Below are positions 54,891 to 62,626 of a stretch of 64,000 nt of DNA, piece after piece; the stretch's first letter is position 1, and each line of letters opens with the position of its first letter. The notes beneath the pieces are model-generated. The model was not told the origin of the DNA. It worked only from the letters and a program-made list of their open reading frames with translations, and made no database searches. The DNA comes from Mesorhizobium sp. INR15 (GTDB lineage Bacteria > Pseudomonadota > Alphaproteobacteria > Rhizobiales > Rhizobiaceae): contig NZ_CP045496.1 of the NCBI RefSeq assembly GCF_015500075.1, positions 2,924,001 through 2,988,000 of the forward strand. The letters run 5' to 3'. Position numbers and translations under genes: made by a program.

Positions 54891-55616
54891 TCAGATGGCG
54901 GTGCCGCCGTTGGGGCTGATGATCTGTCCGACCATGTAGCTGCCGCCGGGCCCCGCCAGGAAATGTACTGCGGCGGCGATTTCGTCCGGCTGGCCGAAAC
55001 GGCGCAGCGGGATCTGCTCGCGCGTCTCGTCGTTGAACTCAATGGTGTCGTATTTCAGCATGTCGGTCTCGATCGGGCCGGGCGCGACCGAGTTGACCAG
55101 CACGCCATGCGGCGCGACTTCCTTGGCCACCGCCTTGGTCAGCGCGATGACGCCGCCCTTGGAGGCGCAATAGGCAGCGTAGGTGGCAAAGCCGATCAAC
55201 CCGAGTTCGGACGAGATGTTGATGATCCTGCCGGAACGCCGCGCGATCATGCCGGGCAGCACGGCATGCAGGCAGTTCCATGTTCCGGTCAGGTTGATGG
55301 CGATGACGCGCGTCCAGTCCTCGATGGTTGTATCGACCGTCGCCTTGGAGAGCAGCACGCCGGCATTGTTGACGAGGATGTCGATGTGGCCGTGCCGGGC
55401 GATGGCATCGGCAACCAGTGCGGCGACATCGGCTGGTTTCGAGACGTCGCCCTCGACCAGCGTGAGCTTGCCATTGGCCGACGCTGCAAGAGCCTTTGCC
55501 TCGTCGCCGAACTTGAGGTCGGTGGCGACAACCGTGTCGCCATCCGCCACGAAGCGCTTGATCACGGCGAGGCCGATACCCCGGCCTCCGCCTGTCACGA
55601 TGATAGTCTTTTGCAT
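54891..55616 (-). CDS. Short-chain dehydrogenase/reductase
   Basis: 241 residues from the ATG at 55616, chosen because GGTGAG lies about six bases upstream and IIVTGGGRGIG begins at once; an ATG 21 bases earlier is possible. Classical SDR motifs are intact: TGGGRGIG for the cofactor, NNAGVL, the catalytic serine in NISSELG, YAAYCASKGG (Tyr-x3-Lys), and the PG motif. It should oxidise or reduce a hydroxyl or keto group using NAD(P). It lies downstream of the APC permease in the same operon. Confidence 0.92.
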   Translation of the reverse strand: MQKTIIVTGGGRGIGLAVIKRFVADGDTVVATDLKFGDEAKALAASANGKLTLVEGDVSKPADVAALVADAIARHGHIDILVNNAGVLLSKATVDTTIEDWTRVIAINLTGTWNCLHAVLPGMIARRSGRIINISSELGLIGFATYAAYCASKGGVIALTKAVAKEVAPHGVLVNSVAPGPIETDMLKYDTIEFNDETREQIPLRRFGQPDEIAAAVHFLAGPGGSYMVGQIISPNGGTAI

Positions 55617-55666
55617 TGTCTCACCCATCTTGATCATGCTGCTTCATGCAAGCCCAATTCTCGGTT

Positions 55667-57073
55667 TTAGCGAGCCGGCGCCGACCACAGTTTGGACAGC
55701 GCGAACAGGACGATGCCCGCGCCGATCACCACCACTTCACCAATCAGATACTGCGTCTCCTGCTGCATCAGGGCAAAGCCGGTGAATAGCGTGACCACGA
55801 GTGCCGGGATCGGCCACAGCGGCATGCGGAAGGGCCGGGGGCTGGTCTTGTCCTTGATACGGCTCCACAGGGCGGCGAGGCCAACGCAGAAGTAGACGGC
55901 GGTGATCATTGTTCCGGAGAAGATGATCAGCCAGTCGAGCTGACTGACGAAGACCAGCGGTATGGCCGGCACGACAAGCACCAGCACGCCCCAGCCCGGT
56001 ACGCCCTTGCTGTTGAGCGAGCCGAGACGTTGGCTGACGGCGCGCGGCCACAGGCTGTCGCGGCCGGTGGCGAAGACGCCGCGGGCAAAGTACATGAGCA
56101 ACGACAGCGCCCCGTTGAACAGCGCGATGATGACGCCGATGTCGACCACCGCCTTGGCGATCGGGCCAAGCGCCTGCTCGACGGAATAGACCACCGGGGT
56201 CGGGCTGGCGAGGAAGGTCTTGAGGTCGGGCGCGGCGACGACCGCAGCCGCGAAAGGTATGGTGATCAGCAGGCTGGCAAGGATTGCCGCGATAAGCACG
56301 GCCTTGCCGATCTGGCGCGGGCCATCATGCATCTCTTCCGAGAAGCCAAGTGCTGCATCGTAGCCGTTGATGATGTTGAAGGCGGGCGCCAGTGCGGTGA
56401 TCGCCACCGCGAAGGTGACGGGCAGAAGATTGCCGTCCACGAGGTGCACGGGATGCACGATGACAGCGGTGAGGTCCTGACTCCAGTTGAGGATCGCGGC
56501 GACCGTGATCAGGCCGAGAACCGAGACCTCGACGAGGACCATGACAGCGGTTGTCCAGGCGCCGACTTCGACTTTGGTGAGCGCGATCGCGGCAGCCGCG
56601 AACAGGGCGATGAGCGCGATGATGCCATTGCCGAGCGGAATGCCGGGGAACAGGTCCTTCAGGAAGATCGCGATGCCCAGCGTCAGGCTGCCGGGGATGA
56701 CGATGCCCTGCAGCAGGTAGTTCAGCAGTGTGATCCAGGCGACAGGGGCGGGCAGAACGTCCTTGACGATCGAATACATGCCGCCGGCCGACGGGCTCAT
56801 GGCGGAGAGTTCGCCGAGGCACAGCGCGATCAGCACCACGATGACGCTCAGGATCAGGCAGGCGCCGATGGTGAAGGTGCCGCTTATCGACACCACGCCG
56901 GCAGTCAGCAGAAGCACCGCCATGGTTGGCGACACGTCGGCCATGGCGAGCCCGACGACGTGCCAGACGCCAAGCGATTTTCTGAAATTGTGGGTGTGAG
57001 GATCGTCGATCAATCCCTCCACACGGTTCACGGCGCCGTCGCTCTCCAGCGACCGGTTTATGCTTGTCGACAT
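55667..57073 (-). CDS. APC-family amino acid/amine permease
   Basis: 468 residues; the ATG at 57073 has a strong GGGAGG upstream. About 12 hydrophobic segments are visible. The first is preceded by LGVWHVVGLAMADVSPTMAV, and helix 3 has SAGGMYSIVKDVLP, both typical of the amino acid-polyamine-organocation family. It is the first gene of the minus-strand operon and probably imports the compound that the following SDR, epimerase, lyase and deacetylase-like enzymes degrade. The substrate cannot be named. Confidence 0.9.
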   Translation of the reverse strand: MSTSINRSLESDGAVNRVEGLIDDPHTHNFRKSLGVWHVVGLAMADVSPTMAVLLLTAGVVSISGTFTIGACLILSVIVVLIALCLGELSAMSPSAGGMYSIVKDVLPAPVAWITLLNYLLQGIVIPGSLTLGIAIFLKDLFPGIPLGNGIIALIALFAAAAIALTKVEVGAWTTAVMVLVEVSVLGLITVAAILNWSQDLTAVIVHPVHLVDGNLLPVTFAVAITALAPAFNIINGYDAALGFSEEMHDGPRQIGKAVLIAAILASLLITIPFAAAVVAAPDLKTFLASPTPVVYSVEQALGPIAKAVVDIGVIIALFNGALSLLMYFARGVFATGRDSLWPRAVSQRLGSLNSKGVPGWGVLVLVVPAIPLVFVSQLDWLIIFSGTMITAVYFCVGLAALWSRIKDKTSPRPFRMPLWPIPALVVTLFTGFALMQQETQYLIGEVVVIGAGIVLFALSKLWSAPAR

Positions 57074-57099
57074 TGTATCCTCCCTGGAAAGCCGATGCG

Positions 57100-57143
57100 G
57101 GAAGATTCTTCCGAAACCATATCAAAACAAGATACGGATTCCG
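57100..57143. promoter_or_regulatory. Two small palindromes upstream of permease operon (candidate IclR sites)
   Basis: GGAAGATTCTTCC (57100-57112) is a perfect 13-base palindrome 27 bases upstream of the permease start. CGGATTCCG (57135-57143) is a perfect nine-base palindrome with the same GGA-T-TCC core, 35 bases further out. Many IclR sites contain GGAA/TTCC arms. The operon encodes its own IclR protein. Confidence 0.4.
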
Positions 57144-57247
57144 CATCGTGGAAAGTACGTCATCTTTTTTCGACACGGCCTAGCGCGGGAGAAGTGATCA
57201 ATTCAGCGCCAGCGTGCGCGTGACAATGAGGAGCGATTGCCGTATAT

Positions 57248-57271
57248 TGACATAAAGATATCCTTATGTGA
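57248..57271. promoter_or_regulatory. Palindromic operator upstream of metH (SahR/ArsR-type candidate)
   Basis: TGACATAAAGAT/ATCCTTATGTGA is an inverted repeat matching at 10 of 12 positions, centred on GATATC and 31 bases upstream of the metH start. CATAAAGATATC-type palindromes are known before methionine-cycle genes controlled by ArsR-family regulators that sense S-adenosylhomocysteine or S-adenosylmethionine. No such regulator gene is in the window, so the link is an inference. Confidence 0.5.
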
Positions 57272-57302
57272 CATGGAAGGCTTGTCGCCCAAGGGATAAA
57301 AA

Positions 57303-60300
57303 ATGTCGCAGAATACCTCATCGCTGGACGACCTTTTCGGCCCTGCCGCTGCAAAATCGGATGGTTCGGACGTGCTTGCGGCGCTGACGGCGGCGGCGCG
57401 CGAGCGCATCCTGATCCTCGACGGCGCCATGGGCACGCAGATCCAGGGTCTCGGTTTCGACGAGGAGCATTTTCGCGGCGAGACCTTCGCCGGCTGCGCC
57501 TGCCACCAGCAAGGCAATAACGACCTTCTGATCCTGACGCAGCCGAAGGCGATCGAGGAAATCCACTATCAATACGCTATTGCCGGCGCCGACATTCTGG
57601 AGACCAACACCTTCTCCTCGACGTCGATCGCGCAGGCCGACTATGGCATGGAAGATGCCGTCTATGCGCTGAACCGGGATGGCGCTCGGCTGGTGCGGCG
57701 GGCGGCGAAAAGGGCGGAGCAGAAAGACGGCAAGCGCCGCTTCGTCGCCGGTGCGCTCGGGCCGACCAACCGCACCGCCTCAATGTCGCCTGATGTCAAC
57801 AATCCCGGCTATCGTGCTGTAACCTTTGACGATCTGCGCCTTGCGTATGGCGAGCAGCTGCGCGGGCTGATCGATGGTGGCGCCGACATCATCCTGATCG
57901 AGACCATTTTCGACACGCTGAACGCCAAGGCGGCGATCTTTGCCTGCAACGAGATTTTCATCGAGAAGGGCGTGCATCTGCCGGTGATGATTTCCGGCAC
58001 CATCACCGACCTGTCGGGGCGCACGTTGTCGGGCCAGACGCCGACCGCTTTCTGGCATTCGGTGCGCCATGCCAGCCCGTTCACCATCGGCCTCAACTGC
58101 GCGCTTGGCGCCAATGCGATGCGCGCGCACCTGGCCGAGATTTCCGGTGTCGCCGACACATTCACCTGCGCATATCCGAACGCCGGCCTGCCCAATGAAT
58201 TCGGCCAGTACGATGAGAGCCCGGACTTCATGGCCGCGCAGATCGAGGATTTTGCGCGGGAAGGGCTGGTCAATGTCGTCGGCGGCTGCTGCGGATCGAC
58301 GCCGGACCATATCCGGGCCATTGCCGAGGCAGTCAAAAAGTATCCGCCGCGCGCCATTCCCGAGATCGAGCGCAAGATGCGGCTGTCCGGGCTGGAGCCG
58401 TTCACGCTGACCGACGAGATTCCCTTCGTCAATGTCGGCGAGCGCACCAATGTCACCGGCTCGGCCAAGTTCCGCAAGCTGATCACGGCGGGCGACTATG
58501 TCGCCGCCCTCGACGTGGCGCGCGACCAGGTCGCCAATGGCGCGCAGATCATCGACATCAACATGGATGAGGGCCTGATCGATTCGAAGAAGGCGATGGT
58601 CGAGTATCTCAACCTGATCGCCGCCGAGCCGGATATCGCGCGTGTTCCCGTCATGGTCGACTCCTCGAAATGGGAGATCATCGAGGCCGGCCTGAAATGC
58701 GTGCAAGGCAAGCCGCTGGTCAATTCCATCTCGATGAAGGAAGGCGAGGAAGCGTTCCTGCATCATGCCAGGCTGGTGCGCGCCTATGGCGCGGCGGTGG
58801 TCGTGATGGCGTTCGACGAGGACGGGCAGGCCGACACCAGGGTCAGGAAGGTCGAGATTTGTACCCGTGCGTACAAGCTGCTGACCGAGCAGGCCGGTTT
58901 CCCGCCCGAAGACATCGTCTTCGACCCCAACGTGTTCGCCATCGCCACCGGCATCGAGGAACACAACAATTACGGCGTCGACTTCATCGAGGCGTCACGC
59001 GAGATCACCGGCGCGCTGCCGCATGTCCACATATCGGGCGGCGTGTCGAACCTGTCGTTCTCGTTTCGCGGCAACGAGCCGGTGCGCGAGGCCATGCATG
59101 CGGTGTTCCTATACCATGCCATCCAGGCCGGCATGGACATGGGCATCGTCAATGCCGGGCAGCTCGCGGTCTATGACACGATCGACCCGGAACTGCGCGA
59201 AGCCTGCGAGGATGTCGTCAACAACCGCGAGCCGAAAGGCGGCGGCTCGGCGACCGAGCGCATGCTGGAACTGGCCGAGCGCTTCAAGGGTACCGCCGGC
59301 AAGGAGGCGCAGGAGCGCGATCTCGCGTGGCGTGACCGGCCGGTTGAGCAGCGCATTTCGCATGCGCTGGTCAATGGCATCACCGAATTCATCGACGCCG
59401 ACACCGAGGACGCGCGGCTGGCCGCCGAGCGGCCACTGCATGTCATCGAAGGCCCGTTGATGGCCGGCATGAACATCGTCGGCGACCTGTTTGGCGCGGG
59501 CAAAATGTTCCTGCCGCAAGTGGTGAAGTCGGCGCGGGTGATGAAGCAGGCGGTGGCCGGTCTGCTGCCGCATATGGAAGCCGAGAAGCTGGCCAATGCC
59601 GCCAATGGTATCGACACTGGCGAGCGCCAGACCGCCGGCAAGATTCTGATGGCGACGGTGAAGGGTGATGTCCACGACATCGGCAAGAACATCGTTGGCG
59701 TGGTCCTGGCCTGCAACAATTACGAGATAATCGACCTCGGCGTCATGGTGCCGGCGGCAAAGATCCTGCAGACGGCGCGCGAGCAAAATGTCGACATCAT
59801 CGGCCTGTCCGGCCTGATCACGCCGTCGCTGGACGAGATGGCGCACATGGCCGCCGAGATGGAGCGCGAGGGTTTCGACATTCCGCTTCTGATCGGCGGA
59901 GCGACGACCAGCCGCGTGCACACGGCGGTGAAGATCCATCCGCGCTACAGCAAGGGGCAGACGGTCTATGTCACCGACGCCAGCCGCGCGGTCGGTGTCG
60001 TCTCGGCGCTGCTGTCGAACGAGGCCAAGGGCGGCTATGTCGACACGGTCCGGGCCGAGTACCAGAAGGTCGCCGACGCGCATGCGCGCAGCGAGGCCGA
60101 CAAGCTGCGGCTGCCGCTGGCCAAGGCACGCGCCAATGCACACCGGATCGACTGGGCCGCTTACGAACCGCCGAAGCCGTCCTTCCTCGGCGTGAAGGTG
60201 TTCGAGAACTGGGATCTTGGTGAGCTCGCCCGCTATATCGATTGGACGCCGTTCTTCCAGACCTGGGAGTTGAAGGGGCGCTATCCGAAGATTCTGGACG

Positions 60301-61112
60301 ACGAGGCGCAGGGCCCCGCCGCACGGCAACTGTTCGAAGACGCGCAGGCGATGCTGAAGAAGATCATCGATGAAAAATGGTTCGCGCCGAAGGGCGTCAT
60401 CGGCTTCTGGCCGGCCAATGCCGTCGGCGACGATATCAAGCTGTTCACGGATGACCGGCGCGCGCAGGACCTGGCGACCTTTTTCACCTTGCGCCAGCAA
60501 CTGACCAAGCGCGACGGCAAGGCCAATGTCGCGCTGTCGGATTTCGTCGCTCCGACGGACAGCGGCAAGGCCGACTATCTCGGCGGCTTCATCGTCACCG
60601 CCGGCATCGAGGAAGTGGCGATCGCCGAACGGTTCGAGCGTGCCAATGACGACTATTCCTCGATCATGGTCAAGGCGCTGGCCGACCGCTTCGCCGAAGC
60701 CTTCGCCGAGCGCCTGCATGAAAAGGTGCGCAAGGAGTTCTGGGGCTACGCCGCTGACGAGAACCTTGTGCCCGACGACCTGATCGGCGAGCCCTATCGC
60801 GGCATTCGTCCGGCGCCTGGCTATCCGGCGCAGCCGGATCATACCGAGAAGGCAACGCTGTTCCGCCTGCTCGACGGCGAACGCAATGCCGGCGTCAGCC
60901 TGACCGAAAGCTTTGCCATGTGGCCGGGCTCCTCGGTGTCGGGCATCTATCTCGCGCAACCCGAAAGCTACTATTTCGGCGTCGCCAAGGTCGAGCGCGA
61001 TCAGGTCAAGGATTACGCCCGGCGCAAGGCCATGCCGCTGGCCGAGGTCGAGCGCTGGCTCGGACCGATCCTCAACTATGTCCCGGCGAATTATGCCGAG
61101 GCGGCGGAGTAG
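57303..61112 (+). CDS. metH: Cobalamin-dependent methionine synthase MetH
   Basis: 1,269 residues, normal for the full four-module enzyme. In order: the homocysteine-binding barrel (about 35-345, zinc cysteines in GGCCGSTPDH and an earlier Cys in the LNCALG segment), the methyltetrahydrofolate barrel (about 370-640, NVGERTNVTGSAKF), the B12 module with the cap and DxHxxG (D789, H791 in GDVHDIGKN), and the C-terminal reactivation domain (about 950-1269, RPAPGYPAQPDH). It transfers methyl from methyltetrahydrofolate to homocysteine. The ATG at 57303 follows GGGATAAAA. It is a single-gene unit, preceded by a palindromic operator. Confidence 0.97.
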   Translation: MSQNTSSLDDLFGPAAAKSDGSDVLAALTAAARERILILDGAMGTQIQGLGFDEEHFRGETFAGCACHQQGNNDLLILTQPKAIEEIHYQYAIAGADILETNTFSSTSIAQADYGMEDAVYALNRDGARLVRRAAKRAEQKDGKRRFVAGALGPTNRTASMSPDVNNPGYRAVTFDDLRLAYGEQLRGLIDGGADIILIETIFDTLNAKAAIFACNEIFIEKGVHLPVMISGTITDLSGRTLSGQTPTAFWHSVRHASPFTIGLNCALGANAMRAHLAEISGVADTFTCAYPNAGLPNEFGQYDESPDFMAAQIEDFAREGLVNVVGGCCGSTPDHIRAIAEAVKKYPPRAIPEIERKMRLSGLEPFTLTDEIPFVNVGERTNVTGSAKFRKLITAGDYVAALDVARDQVANGAQIIDINMDEGLIDSKKAMVEYLNLIAAEPDIARVPVMVDSSKWEIIEAGLKCVQGKPLVNSISMKEGEEAFLHHARLVRAYGAAVVVMAFDEDGQADTRVRKVEICTRAYKLLTEQAGFPPEDIVFDPNVFAIATGIEEHNNYGVDFIEASREITGALPHVHISGGVSNLSFSFRGNEPVREAMHAVFLYHAIQAGMDMGIVNAGQLAVYDTIDPELREACEDVVNNREPKGGGSATERMLELAERFKGTAGKEAQERDLAWRDRPVEQRISHALVNGITEFIDADTEDARLAAERPLHVIEGPLMAGMNIVGDLFGAGKMFLPQVVKSARVMKQAVAGLLPHMEAEKLANAANGIDTGERQTAGKILMATVKGDVHDIGKNIVGVVLACNNYEIIDLGVMVPAAKILQTAREQNVDIIGLSGLITPSLDEMAHMAAEMEREGFDIPLLIGGATTSRVHTAVKIHPRYSKGQTVYVTDASRAVGVVSALLSNEAKGGYVDTVRAEYQKVADAHARSEADKLRLPLAKARANAHRIDWAAYEPPKPSFLGVKVFENWDLGELARYIDWTPFFQTWELKGRYPKILDDEAQGPAARQLFEDAQAMLKKIIDEKWFAPKGVIGFWPANAVGDDIKLFTDDRRAQDLATFFTLRQQLTKRDGKANVALSDFVAPTDSGKADYLGGFIVTAGIEEVAIAERFERANDDYSSIMVKALADRFAEAFAERLHEKVRKEFWGYAADENLVPDDLIGEPYRGIRPAPGYPAQPDHTEKATLFRLLDGERNAGVSLTESFAMWPGSSVSGIYLAQPESYYFGVAKVERDQVKDYARRKAMPLAEVERWLGPILNYVPANYAEAAE

Positions 61113-61377
61113 CCCTTCACCAGCCTGTCGTCGTTGACTGTGACCGATGTCGCATTCCTGTGGACCGATTCAAGCGATAGAGGCCACTCGAACGTAGCTG
61201 TCACTGTTTTTAGATATTTCGCTTGTCAATCAAGTAATTATTCTCGACAGCTTCATTAATCAGCTAATATTGTTGATGTAGAATGGATCAGAATCTTTGA
61301 ATTTATCTTGACTATTTTCGAGCGATGACATCGAATGTTCGCCTGTAGCAACCTGACGGCTCAAGGGGAGGCTGTCT
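61113..61377. other. AT-rich spacer between metH and the protease cassette
   Basis: About 265 bases. The part from 61185 to 61325 is strikingly AT-rich against the high-GC genes on either side and should contain the cassette promoter. No gene or clear terminator hairpin was found. The composition shift marks this as a likely boundary between core genes and acquired DNA. Confidence 0.5.
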
Positions 61378-62352
61378 TTGTCGACGCCAAGAACACTGCG
61401 AGATATATTGGATCGTGTGACCGAGCCAGACATCGCGGAACCCGAAACGCTCAGTCTCAATACCCGTCGCCACTACGACCGTGTTCGCACGATTTTCGAG
61501 GACGAAAACATTATTGGCGCTGGCATCGCGCGAAAGGTGGCGGGCGAAGAGCGGACAAAAGATCTCAGCATCGTCTTTTACGTGCGCCGCAAGATTCCTC
61601 CGGCCGAGCTTCTTCCTGACCACGTGCTACCGCCGGTAATGGCAGCCAGCAACGGTCGAGCGGTCTACACCGACGTAGTCGAGATCGGCGACATCGTGCC
61701 TCAGGCCAATGTCATGAAGAGCCCGCTTAAGAGCGGCTTCAGCGTGGGCCACAAGGACGTAACAGCCGGCACGCTCGGTGCGGTCGTCAGGAAGGACGGC
61801 AAGCGATTCCTGTTGAGCAATTCCCATGTCCTGGCTAATTCGGGATTGGGCGCCGTGGGAGATGCGCTTCTCTACCCTGGCCCGCAGGACGATGGCAGGC
61901 AGCCCGCCGACGTGGTTGCCAAGCTTAGCGCATTCTCACCATTCGCGATCGGCCCGAGCTTCACCAACACCGTCGACGCGGCTCTGGGTGAAGTCGACGA
62001 GGATCGGCTAGGCGACATCGACGAGGAGATCTGGTCGGCAACGACGCCGTTAAAGGTCGCCACGCCTCAGCGCGACATGGTCGTGAAGAAGCGCGGCCGA
62101 ACCTCGGGTGATACGCAATCGGTGGTGCGTGACGTCGATTTCCGTGTCCTCGTGCGATATCAAGGCGTCGGTGTGGTTGGCTTTACTGGCCAGGTCCTTT
62201 GCGACACCTATACCGAAGGCGGCGATTCCGGGGCGCTGATCGTGGCGCAAGAGAGCGGAGCGATCGTCGGCCTCCATTTCGCCGGGTCACCCCAAGGCAG
62301 CGTGTTCACACCGATCCGTGCCGTCATGGAGACATTGAAGTTCAGTTTTTGA
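61378..62352 (+). CDS. Trypsin-like serine protease with N-terminal accessory domain
   Basis: 324 residues from a TTG at 61378, supported by a strong AAGGGGAGG upstream; no better start exists. There is no signal peptide, so it should be cytoplasmic. Residues about 45-108 form a small domain (ENIIGAGIARKVAGEERTKD, then LSIVFYVRRKIPPAELLP). The rest is a chymotrypsin-like fold with H150 in LLSNSHVLANSG, D200 in NTVDAALGEV and S284 in TEGGDSGALIV as a probable triad. It starts a compact three-gene unit with a small protein and a phospholipase D/nuclease. A role in activating or restraining the neighbour by proteolysis is an inference. Confidence 0.8.
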   Translation: MSTPRTLRDILDRVTEPDIAEPETLSLNTRRHYDRVRTIFEDENIIGAGIARKVAGEERTKDLSIVFYVRRKIPPAELLPDHVLPPVMAASNGRAVYTDVVEIGDIVPQANVMKSPLKSGFSVGHKDVTAGTLGAVVRKDGKRFLLSNSHVLANSGLGAVGDALLYPGPQDDGRQPADVVAKLSAFSPFAIGPSFTNTVDAALGEVDEDRLGDIDEEIWSATTPLKVATPQRDMVVKKRGRTSGDTQSVVRDVDFRVLVRYQGVGVVGFTGQVLCDTYTEGGDSGALIVAQESGAIVGLHFAGSPQGSVFTPIRAVMETLKFSF

Positions 62353-62362
62353 CGGAGGCTTC

Positions 62363-62608
62363 ATGGCCACCTTAAGCCAGGCGAACAGCGCACGAGCAGA
62401 GCATGCTGATGATCTCGGCAAGATCGGAGCGCATGCGATAGGGGTTGAGAAGGGGGAAAGCTTCGGTCGCCAAGGATGGGTTGTGGTTGTGTATGTGGAA
62501 CCAGGCACGGTGCATGACCTGCCAGCGGCCCTCACGACCGAGCACGAAGGAAAGGCGGTCGACGTGCCAGTCGTCGTCAAAGACTCGGAACCGTTCGAAG
62601 CACAGTGA
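62363..62608 (+). CDS. Small protein resembling the protease's N-terminal domain
   Basis: 81 residues; the ATG at 62363 has GGAGG well placed, ten bases after the protease stop. The core (IGAHAIGVEKGESFGRQGWV, then VVVYVEPGTVHDLPAAL and a hydrophobic VDVPVVV strand) follows the same order as residues 45-105 of the upstream protease (IIGAGIA ... SIVFYVRRKIPPAELLP ... VYTDVVEIG). It may be a stand-alone copy of that domain, acting as an inhibitor, chaperone or adaptor. I know of no named family; the similarity is judged by eye. Confidence 0.75.
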   Translation: MATLSQANSARAEHADDLGKIGAHAIGVEKGESFGRQGWVVVVYVEPGTVHDLPAALTTEHEGKAVDVPVVVKDSEPFEAQ

Positions 62609-62626
62609 TGCAGATGGGGGAATGCC

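Noticed and set aside
57074..57302. SAM-II or SAH riboswitch upstream of metH
   Set aside because: No conserved core of either riboswitch could be found in the 230-base gap; the palindrome fits a protein operator better.
59109..60959. A 616-codon minus-strand open frame opposite metH
   Set aside because: It is antisense to conserved metH, lacks any domain signature and shows biased Arg/His-rich composition typical of shadows.
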